From: DASZMX01 sp035551475
GTDB taxonomy: Bacteria; Verrucomicrobiota; Verrucomicrobiia; Limisphaerales; Palsa-1400
Direction of reading: 5' to 3'
Assembly (NCBI GenBank): GCA_035551475.1
Contig: DASZMX010000004.1
Coordinates: forward strand, 1 to 55,468
Length of the DNA stretch: 55,468 bases
The translations under genes and the position numbers were made by a program. This document shows, one piece after another, positions 34,651 to 42,026 of this stretch (position 1 is the first letter of the stretch; each line of letters begins with the position of its first letter). Below the pieces are notes generated by a model. It worked only from the letters and a program-made list of their open reading frames with translations, did not search any database and was not told where the DNA came from.

Positions 34651-37092
34651 ATGAGGAATTGTCTTCGGCTCTGCATTCTCGTGTTTCTTGCGGCTTGCGT
34701 GGCCATGGCTTCTGCCGAGCCGGCGTCCCCGCGCTCCCGGTCCTCGATGGATTTCGGCTGGCGTTTCGCGTTCGGTCACGCCACCGATCCGGCGAAGGAT
34801 TTTGATGCCGGCAGTGAGTTCTTCAGTTATTTGGCCAAGGCCGGCGGCGCGAGCGGCGCGGCGGCGCAAAAATTCGATGACCACGCGTGGCGCGTGTTAA
34901 ATGTGCCGCACGACTGGGCGGTCGAAGCGCCGTTCGATGCGCGCGGCAGCGCCAGCCACGGTTACAAAGCCATTGGCCATAATTTTCCCGAGAGATCGAT
35001 CGGTTGGTATCGAAAGCATTTTCAAATTCCCGCCAGCGATTTGGGCAGGCATATCGTTGTGCAATTTGACGGGGTCTATCGCGATGCGCAGGTGTGGATC
35101 AATGGCTATTATCTGGGGCGCGAACCCAGCGGTTACAACGGTTTTTGCTACGACCTGACGGATTACTTGAATTACGGCGGCGAGAATGTCATTGCCGTGC
35201 GCGCGGACGCCTCGATGGAGGAAGGTTGGTTTTACGAGGGGGCGGGCATTTATCGGCATGTTTGGCTGATAAAAACGTCTCGGTTGCATGTGGCGCCCTG
35301 GGGTTCGTTTGCAACCTCCGAGGTTGGCGCGGACGGCGCGGAAATCACGGCTCGTATCACGGTGGCAAATGACGCCACCAACGACGCTGAGTTTGAGGTT
35401 AAAAATTCCATTCTGGACGCCGCCGGGCGCACGCTTGCGTCCAGTCAATCAAAAGGGCATTCCCTGGCGGCCGGCGGCGCGACTGAGATTTCGTCTCGCT
35501 TAACTGTGAGCCATCCAAACTTGTGGTCGGTGGAAACGCCTTATTTGCACACGCTCGTCACCGAGGTTGTTCAGGGCGTCGTCGTCGTGGATCGTTATGA
35601 AACGCCGTTTGGTATTCGCACCTTGCGCTGGGATGCGCAGGAAGGATTTTTCCTCAATGGCCAACGCGTGGAGCTGAAGGGAACTTGCGATCATCAGGAC
35701 CACGCGGGCGTGGGTGTGGCCGTGCCGGACGAATTGGATGTGTTCCGCGTGCAGCAATTGAAAAAAATGGGCTCCAATGCCATTCGCACGAGTCATAATC
35801 CGCCTGCGCCCGAACTGCTGGACGCCTGCGACCGGCTGGGCATGCTGGTCATGGATGAAAACCGGTTGATGGGCACGACGCCGGAAGTTTACAGCCAGTT
35901 GGAGCGATTCATGAAACGGGATCGCAATCATCCGTGCGTGGTGATTTGGTCGCTGGGCAATGAAGAATGGAACATCGAGAGCAACCAGCGCGGCGCGCGC
36001 ATCACCGCCACGATGCAGGCGCACGCGCGCGCCCTGGATTCGACGCGGCGTTTCACTTCCGCCATCAGCGGCGGGTGGGGGAAGGGCACGTCCACGAGCA
36101 TTGATGTGATGGGCTTCAATTATTTCACCCACGGCAATAACGATGAATATCACGCGCAATTCCCGGACAAACCCTCGGTGGCCACCGAGGATGCGAGCAC
36201 CTTTTCCACGCGCGGCATTTATGTGGAGGATCTCGCCCAGCAACATTTGACGGCTTATGACACCAACAAGCCCAAATGGGGTTTGACCGCCGAGGAATCG
36301 TGGATGCATTACGCCGCGCGGCCGTATGTGGCGGGTTTGTTTCAGTGGACGGGCTTTGATTATCGCGGCGAGGAAACGCCGTTTAGCTGGCCCGCCATCA
36401 GCTCGCAATTCGGCATCCTCGACACCTGCGGTTTTCCCAAGGACAACTACTATTATTACCAGACGTGGTGGTCGGGCCGCCCCGTGCTGCACTTGTTGCC
36501 GCATTGGAATTGGCCGGGAAAAGAAGGCCAGGAGATCGCCGTGTGGTGCTACGCCAATTGCCAGGAAGTGGAATTGTTCCTCAATGGCGCCAGTTGCGGG
36601 CGGCAGAATGTGAAAACCAATTCGCACCCCGAATGGAATGTCAAATATACGCCAGGCACGCTGCTGGCGCGCGGGTACCAGGATGGGCGTGAGATTTTGT
36701 CCGATAAAATCGAAACCACGGGCGCTCCGGAGAAGGTGCTATTGGCCGCACACCGCGAGGTGGTCAAAGCCGACGGTCAGGACATTGCCGTCATTACGAT
36801 TGAGGCGGCAGATGGGCAGGGCCGTCCTGTGCCCACGGCGGACGACGAAATCGAATTGGACCTGACTGGCCCCGGGCGAATTATCGGCGTCGGCAACGGC
36901 GATCCTTCCTCCCACGAACCCGATCAATGCGAAGGAAATTGGCGGCGCCGCTTGTTTTCCGGACGGGCGCAAGCGATTGTGCAATCCTCAGGCGTGGCGG
37001 GTGAAATAGTTTTGACGGCGAAGGCTTCAGGCCTGGCTCCGGCGGTTTTGAAGATTGCCGCGCAACCGGCCCCTCCTGAGGAGCGCGAATAG
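34651..37092 (+). CDS. GH2 family beta-galactosidase-like glycoside hydrolase, secreted
   Basis: 813 residues from ATG 34651. ATG 34627 upstream is possible but gives a poorer signal peptide than MRNCLRLCILVFLAACVAMA. The sugar-binding domain has WRVLNVPHDWAVEAPF and VWINGYYLG. An Ig-like domain follows, then a TIM barrel with TSHNPP, general acid E438 in SLGNEEW and predicted nucleophile E513 in VATEDAS. Extra C-terminal beta domains follow. This long form resembles beta-galactosidases of polysaccharide-degrading Bacteroidota and Verrucomicrobiota, though GH2 also includes beta-mannosidases and glucuronidases. Followed at 10 bp by a DUF1080 gene, so probably one transcript. Confidence 0.92.
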   Translation: MRNCLRLCILVFLAACVAMASAEPASPRSRSSMDFGWRFAFGHATDPAKDFDAGSEFFSYLAKAGGASGAAAQKFDDHAWRVLNVPHDWAVEAPFDARGSASHGYKAIGHNFPERSIGWYRKHFQIPASDLGRHIVVQFDGVYRDAQVWINGYYLGREPSGYNGFCYDLTDYLNYGGENVIAVRADASMEEGWFYEGAGIYRHVWLIKTSRLHVAPWGSFATSEVGADGAEITARITVANDATNDAEFEVKNSILDAAGRTLASSQSKGHSLAAGGATEISSRLTVSHPNLWSVETPYLHTLVTEVVQGVVVVDRYETPFGIRTLRWDAQEGFFLNGQRVELKGTCDHQDHAGVGVAVPDELDVFRVQQLKKMGSNAIRTSHNPPAPELLDACDRLGMLVMDENRLMGTTPEVYSQLERFMKRDRNHPCVVIWSLGNEEWNIESNQRGARITATMQAHARALDSTRRFTSAISGGWGKGTSTSIDVMGFNYFTHGNNDEYHAQFPDKPSVATEDASTFSTRGIYVEDLAQQHLTAYDTNKPKWGLTAEESWMHYAARPYVAGLFQWTGFDYRGEETPFSWPAISSQFGILDTCGFPKDNYYYYQTWWSGRPVLHLLPHWNWPGKEGQEIAVWCYANCQEVELFLNGASCGRQNVKTNSHPEWNVKYTPGTLLARGYQDGREILSDKIETTGAPEKVLLAAHREVVKADGQDIAVITIEAADGQGRPVPTADDEIELDLTGPGRIIGVGNGDPSSHEPDQCEGNWRRRLFSGRAQAIVQSSGVAGEIVLTAKASGLAPAVLKIAAQPAPPEERE

Positions 37093-37102
37093 AATTTTTT
37101 TG

Positions 37103-37939
37103 ATGAAACTACCTATAAATTATCTCCCGGCCGGCTGTTTTCTGGCCGCTTTTCTGGCCGGAATCGCCGTGCGCGGCGAAGACATTGACGGCTTTCGCGA
37201 CACCCCCATGCAGCCCGGCGGCAAATGGCATCTGCACGATCCCGACCGGCCGCAGCCCCGCGTCGTGGCGCCGGGCGCGGTTTTAAGCCAAAACGCCCCC
37301 GCGCCTTCCGACGCGGAAATTCTGTTTGACGGCAAGGATTTGTCCAAATGGCAAACCCCCGGCGGCAGCGACGCCCAATGGAATGTTCAGGACGGTTATG
37401 TGGAAACCGGGCGCGATGGAGGCATTCGCACGCGCGGGAAATGGGGCGCGTTTCAATTGCATGTGGAATTTTGCGAGCCCAACCCGCCGCACGGCTCGGG
37501 GCAGGGCCGCGGCAACAGCGGGATTTTGATCAATGACATGTACGAGGTGCAAGTGCTCGACTCCTATCAAGCGAAGACTTATCCGGACGGCCAATGCGCC
37601 GCCATTTACGGGCAGTCGCCGCCGCTGGTCAACGCGAGCAAGCCGCCGGGCGATTGGCAGACCTACGAGATTATTTTCGAGCCGCCGCTCTGGGACCAAA
37701 GCGGGCAATTGACCAAAAAGGCCATCGTCACCGTCCTCCACAACGGCGTCGTCGCCCAGAACCATTATGAACTGACGGGCATGACCGACGGCATCAACCG
37801 CCTGGTTCCCTGGAAATCTTTGTCAAAATATCCGCCGCCCCACGCCCCCGAAGTTTTCATCGAACTGCAAGACCACAACAATCCCGTGCGCTACCGCAAC
37901 ATTTGGATTCGCCCCCTCGGCCAGGCGGCGGCTCCCTGA
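37103..37939 (+). CDS. DUF1080 (3-keto-disaccharide hydrolase-like) secreted protein
   Basis: 278 residues from ATG 37103, with a signal peptide (PAGCFLAAFLAGIAVRGE). The concanavalin-like domain shows the DUF1080 hallmarks ILFDGKDLSKWQTPGG, WGAFQLHVEF, GRGNSGILINDMYEVQVLDS, and IFIELQDH-like VFIELQDHNNPVRYRNIWIR at the end. The family is large in Verrucomicrobiota and Planctomycetota, and some members hydrolyse 3-keto-disaccharides. The Gfo/Idh/MocA oxidoreductase at 19205-20305 could belong to such a pathway, but the distance makes this speculative. Probably co-transcribed with GH2. Confidence 0.9.
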   Translation: MKLPINYLPAGCFLAAFLAGIAVRGEDIDGFRDTPMQPGGKWHLHDPDRPQPRVVAPGAVLSQNAPAPSDAEILFDGKDLSKWQTPGGSDAQWNVQDGYVETGRDGGIRTRGKWGAFQLHVEFCEPNPPHGSGQGRGNSGILINDMYEVQVLDSYQAKTYPDGQCAAIYGQSPPLVNASKPPGDWQTYEIIFEPPLWDQSGQLTKKAIVTVLHNGVVAQNHYELTGMTDGINRLVPWKSLSKYPPPHAPEVFIELQDHNNPVRYRNIWIRPLGQAAAP

Positions 37940-37967
37940 TGAGGGCAAAGGCGAAGCAATTGGCCCT

Positions 37968-38585
37968 TTATTCCGTTGCTTTGCGGATGAGGCCTCTGAA
38001 GACGCCCTGAATTGTCAACTCGTGCGTCGGGAGCATATCTGGATACTTGGGATTTTCGGCTTTCAGGTAGGATTTTCCCTTCCTTTGCACGAACGTTTTC
38101 AGCGTGACTTCCCCATCAATTAGCGCCGAAACAATTTGACCGTCGCGAGGCTGTGGCCCGCGCTCCAGGATGATTATATCTCCCGGCTCGATGTGACGGG
38201 CGATCATTGAATCTCCCTTAACCTGCAACGCGAAAGTGTTTTGGGATGGGGTGAACCCTGCGCTTTCCACATCCAAAGATACGCAGCCGATTACCTCCTG
38301 TTCGCGATTTTGGGCAAAACCGGCCGGTATATGACCGAGTAGCGGGATATTCACGATTCGCAAGCGCTGTGAATGAGACACAACGCGGAGCGATCGAGCC
38401 CTTCGTGGCTCGCCTTGAAGAAATCCCTTTTGAATAAGTGCGTTTACGTGGCATGCGGCGGCTCGGTGGGAGCGAAAGCCGAAGTTGTGAGCGATCTCAC
38501 GTAGCGTGGGGACGGGGCGCCCCGCTTGAGCTTCTGTTCGGATGAAATCAAAAATCCGGCGTTGACGTATGGTCAACTCAGTCAT
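37968..38585 (-). CDS. lexA: LexA-family SOS repressor, self-cleaving type
   Basis: 205 residues from ATG 38585. A TTG at 38594 would put three more codons inside the predicted operator. Winged helix DNA-binding domain TIRQRRIFDFIRTEAQAGRP with PTLREIAHNFGFRS as recognition region. The cleavage site is A88-G89 in HIPAGFAQ, and the catalytic dyad is S126 (GDSM) and K163 (EVTLKTF), so RecA-stimulated self-cleavage should work. It is divergent from the DUF5131-TcmP pair across 117 bp. A near-palindrome overlaps its start region. May be the chromosomal LexA or a mobile-element version; the A/T-rich context favours the latter. Confidence 0.9.
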   Translation of the reverse strand: MTELTIRQRRIFDFIRTEAQAGRPVPTLREIAHNFGFRSHRAAACHVNALIQKGFLQGEPRRARSLRVVSHSQRLRIVNIPLLGHIPAGFAQNREQEVIGCVSLDVESAGFTPSQNTFALQVKGDSMIARHIEPGDIIILERGPQPRDGQIVSALIDGEVTLKTFVQRKGKSYLKAENPKYPDMLPTHELTIQGVFRGLIRKATE

Positions 38586-38605
38586 ACTATCCAAATGGAT
38601 ACTAT
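38584..38605. promoter_or_regulatory. Candidate LexA autoregulatory operator
   Basis: A 22-bp near-palindrome, 18 of 22 positions symmetric. Core half-sites are ACTATCC (38586-38592) and GGATACT (38597-38603) with a 4-bp AAAT centre. It touches the lexA start codon and faces the divergent DUF5131 gene. Symmetry and position fit autorepression. It does not resemble the CTGT-N8-ACAG or GAAC-N4-GTTC boxes. Regulation is inferred. Confidence 0.45.
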
Positions 38606-38645
38606 ATGCGGTGGCCTATTGTCAAACAGCAGCGGCAAGGGAGGG

Positions 38646-38663
38646 AGCCAATCATGGTTGGCT
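38646..38663. promoter_or_regulatory. 18-bp near-palindrome upstream of DUF5131 gene
   Basis: AGCCAATCATGGTTGGCT, symmetric at 16 of 18 positions, 39 bp upstream of the DUF5131 start. It could be an operator for the DUF5131-TcmP pair or a small hairpin in its leader. Its half-site differs from that of the lexA-proximal palindrome. Confidence 0.35.
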
Positions 38664-38702
38664 TGCCAGACGCCGGCGATTTAGCCAGTGTCGCTTTAAA
38701 AC

Positions 38703-39491
38703 ATGAGTGACAATTCAAAAATTGAGTGGACGGACGCCACTTGGAATCCCGTTCGAGGCTGCTCCAAGGTCAGCCCCGGATGCGTGCATTGTTACGCAGA
38801 AACATTCGCCGAGCGATTTCGCGGGGTTCCCGGCCACCCGTTCGAGTTAGGCTTCGACCTGCGGTTAGTGCCCGAAAAATTGGGCGACCCCATCCGATGG
38901 TCGAAGCCCAAGAAGATTTTCGTCAATTCGATGAGCGACCTATTCCACGAGGATGTTCCAGATGAGTATATTGAAAAAGTGTGCAGGGTGATGTTGGCGG
39001 CAAATTGGCATACTTATCAAATCCTCACCAAAAGGGCGGACCGTATGTCGCATCTCTTGCTGGGCAAATTAAGGGATGCCGCCAAGGCGTCACATATATG
39101 GTGGGGTGTCAGTGTTGAAAATCGCAAACACGGCTTGCCACGGATTGAGAAGCTTCGGGAGTCCAAACCAGCCGTCGCCTTTCTCTCCGTGGAGCCATTG
39201 TTGGAAGGGCTTGGCAAAATGGATTTGCGTGGCGTTCATTGGGTGATCGTCGGCGGGGAGAGCGGACCGGGCGCGCGGCCTATCGAGCCATCGTGGGTGC
39301 GAGCTGTGCATGACGAATGCAGGGCGCATGAGATACCGTTTTTCTTCAAACAATGGGGTGGAGTCAGGAAGAGCGAGACTGGCCGTGAACTTGACGGTCG
39401 CACATACGACGAATTTCCCACCATGCCGAGAAACGCTGTCGCCAGTCCGGATGCGAGGAACGGATTGCTTGCCACACTCTGCCCGCGTTGA
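38703..39491 (+). CDS. DUF5131 (phage Gp37/Gp68) three-Cys-motif protein
   Basis: 262 residues. It opens with KIEWTDATWNPVRGC and the three-cysteine motif GCSKVSPGCVHCYA (C-x6-C-x2-C), the family hallmark and consistent with a radical-SAM-like iron-sulfur barrel. Later WWGVSVEN, FLSVEPLL and WVIVGGESGPGARP repeat the barrel core and are strongly conserved in the family. The function is unknown to me. Known genomic partners are TcmP proteins, exactly as seen here 5 bp downstream. A LexA gene is divergent, suggesting DNA-damage control. Base composition is more A/T-rich than neighbours. Confidence 0.92.
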   Translation: MSDNSKIEWTDATWNPVRGCSKVSPGCVHCYAETFAERFRGVPGHPFELGFDLRLVPEKLGDPIRWSKPKKIFVNSMSDLFHEDVPDEYIEKVCRVMLAANWHTYQILTKRADRMSHLLLGKLRDAAKASHIWWGVSVENRKHGLPRIEKLRESKPAVAFLSVEPLLEGLGKMDLRGVHWVIVGGESGPGARPIEPSWVRAVHDECRAHEIPFFFKQWGGVRKSETGRELDGRTYDEFPTMPRNAVASPDARNGLLATLCPR

Positions 39492-39496
39492 ACATC

Positions 39497-40576
39497 ATGG
39501 GCGAGGACTTCCACGACAAGCCTTACGACCCTGGCACTCTTACCAAACTCCGGATTTTTGAACTTTACGCACAGGCGTGGATTCCAGTTTTTCTCTCGCC
39601 CGTACAACCGAAATTCAGCGAAGTTCATATCTTCGATTTTTTTTGTGGCCCGGGGAAAGACTCCGAAGGCATCCACGGTTCCCCGCTCAGGATTCTCGCG
39701 CAGCTTCGGAAATATCAGGAGAAAGGTCTGGCTGGATGGGGCAAAGTTTCGATCGCAGTGCATCTATACGACGAGAACCGGGAAAAAGTCGCGCAACTTA
39801 AAACTTTTTTGCAAGAGGAGAGAGAGTGGTCAATTCCAGGTGTAAAAATTGATTGCCAAGCATTGGCCTTCAAGGATGCGTTGGCTACCTATGATCAATT
39901 GCTCGCGGATCGTGGCTTCGCAAAGCTGTTGATCATTGACCAATATGGCGTGGATCAGGTGACAGACGGTGTTTTTCAAAAGCTGATTGGATTCCAAACG
40001 GCCGATTTCATTTTCTTCTTGTCGTCCTCGACCTTGCATCGTTTCCGCGATCATTCCGCAATAAAACAGAAAATTGAAAGGCCGAACGATTCTTACGATG
40101 TTCATCGTGCGGCGGTGAAGTATTATCGCAATCTCATACCGTCGGAAGCTGAATATTTTCTTGGCCAATTCTCCATCCGGAAGCGGAGTAATATCTACGG
40201 TTTAATCTTTGGAAGCCGGCATCCTCTGGGAATTCATAAGTTTCTTCAGGTGGCTTGGGCAAATGACGAAATTGCGGGTGAAGCGAATTTTGACATTGAC
40301 CGTGAAAACATTAGTCCCGGCGAAGGGCTTTTAAATTTCGAGGTGATGCGTCCAAATAAGCAGCGTGAATTCGAGGCAGAGCTGAGGGAGCAATTGACGG
40401 CTGGCAAAATGAAGACAGAGGCGGATGTTGCGAGGTTTTGCATCGAAGCGGGAATGACGTGCCAGCATAGCGGTCCAATCTTGAAAGAGCTTAAAGCTAA
40501 GCGTATTATTGACATAGATTTCCAAATCCCGGACATACGAAATCTAAGAGCCCCTCGCGTCATCCGAATGCGGTAG
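39497..40576 (+). CDS. tcmP: Three-Cys-motif partner protein TcmP
   Basis: 359 residues from ATG 39497. An overlapping TTG at 39488 (TTGA with the upstream stop) would add three. The N-terminal half is a Rossmann/methyltransferase-like fold with IFDFFCGPGKDSEGIHGSPL. LLIIDQYGVDQ follows, then a helical region, and a winged-helix-like end (about 285-359). TcmP proteins are defined by pairing with the three-Cys-motif family and their activity is not established. It is the most A/T-rich coding stretch of the window, consistent with recent transfer. No integrase or repeat borders are visible around it. Confidence 0.9.
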   Translation: MGEDFHDKPYDPGTLTKLRIFELYAQAWIPVFLSPVQPKFSEVHIFDFFCGPGKDSEGIHGSPLRILAQLRKYQEKGLAGWGKVSIAVHLYDENREKVAQLKTFLQEEREWSIPGVKIDCQALAFKDALATYDQLLADRGFAKLLIIDQYGVDQVTDGVFQKLIGFQTADFIFFLSSSTLHRFRDHSAIKQKIERPNDSYDVHRAAVKYYRNLIPSEAEYFLGQFSIRKRSNIYGLIFGSRHPLGIHKFLQVAWANDEIAGEANFDIDRENISPGEGLLNFEVMRPNKQREFEAELREQLTAGKMKTEADVARFCIEAGMTCQHSGPILKELKAKRIIDIDFQIPDIRNLRAPRVIRMR

Positions 40577-40646
40577 CCCAGTTGAAATTGGGGGCGGTTC
40601 ACTCGGTTCTGATATTTCCTCTCGTGCTTCACGATGCCGAGCAGCC

Positions 40647-42026
40647 TTAGCGCGCGCGCAAATGGGTGCGGTGAAATTCGCTGGGGAGGATGCCATGCTC
40701 CTCCTTGAATAATGCGCGGAAATGATCCACGTCCTGGAAGCCGACGGCAAAGGTGACCTCGGTGAAGGTCATATCCGATTGCGTCAATAATTTTGCGGCG
40801 CGGTTGAGGCGGACGGTGCGAATGAGCGCGCGGGGGCTCGTGCGGTTGAGGGCTTTGATCTTGCGAAAAAGCTGGCGTCGGCTGACGCCCACATGCCGGG
40901 CCAGGGCTTCGACATCGAAGCGGCTGTCAGCCAGATTTTCTTCGATGGCAGTAATGGCGCGTTGCAGAAATAACGCGTCCGGTTGCGTGGCCGCCAATTC
41001 GCGGGGGAAAAGTTTTTCGGATGTTTCCAGGGCCGCGCGAAAGGAAGTGGGCGGCGCCACCAGCCGCGCCAGGCGCATCGGCAAATCGGAGCCGTCGCCG
41101 GCGAAGTCGTCCGCTCCGGCTTCGAGGGCCTCCAGTTGGAAGCCATCGGCGGCCGCGGAGGAAACGACCATGATGGGCACATGACTCGTGATGACATCGG
41201 CCTTGAGGCTTCGGCACAATTTGAGAGCCGCCGCGCGCGCCAGCGTCTGGTCGAGAATGATAATATCCGGCACCGCCTGCCGCGCCAGCTCGAGCCCGGA
41301 CGCTTCATCCGCCGCCATCAAGGTTTTTTGTGGCGCGCCCAGGAGGCGTTGCAAATTCGCGCAGGCGGCAAATCCCGCCGCGATCACCAAGGCGAGCGCC
41401 GCGCCGGGCGGCCGCGGCATATCGGGCGCGGGGGCGCGCTGGAGCTGCAAAAGCGCATTGGTGCGGCGCGCCACGAGCTCCTCCAATTGCGCCAGCTTGA
41501 GCGCGGCCTGCTGGCCCAGGTACCATTTCTCCGACAACGTGCGCGCCAATTGCATGACTTCAATGCTGTCGAAGGGCTTCTTGAGCAGCAGGAGTTTGTC
41601 GGTGCGCCCGAAACGGCGCCGGAGATCTTTCTGCGAATAATCCGAATGCGCGGTGCAAATCACCACTTGGATATGCGGATCAATCCGCCAGATGAGTTCG
41701 ATGGTGTCGATGCCATCAAGCCGCGGCATGCGGATGTCCACAAACGCCACTTGAAACCGGCGCGCCGCCGCCTTTTCGTGGGAAACTTTTTCGACCGCCT
41801 CGAAGCCCGAGGAGGCATGCTGCAAGGCATAGACCGGCTTGCGGTAGCGCGTGGCCGCCGGCGCGCCAAAGACACGATGATCATCGGCGTCGAGGGCGCT
41901 GTTGCCGGTCTTTTCCTGGAGAATCAAATCAAAATCGCGATGGATGCTGGGGTTGTCATCTATGATCAGAATGCGTGGCGGACGGTCTTCCTTCCCACCC
42001 TCGAAGTTTTTGGCGGAAGCGCTCAT
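40647..42026 (-). CDS. Two-receiver AraC-type response regulator (partner of locus 2 kinase)
   Basis: 459 residues. Receiver 1 has the acidic pair D23/D24, phosphoacceptor D97 in FQVAFVDIRMPRLDGI, T125 and K149/K150. It carries an unusual insertion of about 45 residues between strands 1 and 2. A coiled linker (170-200) leads to receiver 2 (about 211-325), which is degenerate: the acidic pair is replaced by IAAG and the lysine is missing, although D259 remains. The C-terminus (355-455) is a double helix-turn-helix of the AraC family: DVEALARHVGVSRRQLFRKI and TFTEVTFAVGFQDVDHFRALF. Its ATG overlaps the kinase stop (ATGA). It is the best candidate to bind the GTGCCAAA arrays. Confidence 0.93.
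   Translation of the reverse strand: MSASAKNFEGGKEDRPPRILIIDDNPSIHRDFDLILQEKTGNSALDADDHRVFGAPAATRYRKPVYALQHASSGFEAVEKVSHEKAAARRFQVAFVDIRMPRLDGIDTIELIWRIDPHIQVVICTAHSDYSQKDLRRRFGRTDKLLLLKKPFDSIEVMQLARTLSEKWYLGQQAALKLAQLEELVARRTNALLQLQRAPAPDMPRPPGAALALVIAAGFAACANLQRLLGAPQKTLMAADEASGLELARQAVPDIIILDQTLARAAALKLCRSLKADVITSHVPIMVVSSAAADGFQLEALEAGADDFAGDGSDLPMRLARLVAPPTSFRAALETSEKLFPRELAATQPDALFLQRAITAIEENLADSRFDVEALARHVGVSRRQLFRKIKALNRTSPRALIRTVRLNRAAKLLTQSDMTFTEVTFAVGFQDVDHFRALFKEEHGILPSEFHRTHLRAR

Noticed and set aside
37940..40646. Integrase, att repeats or tRNA at the borders of the lexA-DUF5131-tcmP island
   Set aside because: I looked for flanking direct repeats, a tRNA end and an integrase gene and saw none; transfer is suggested by composition only.
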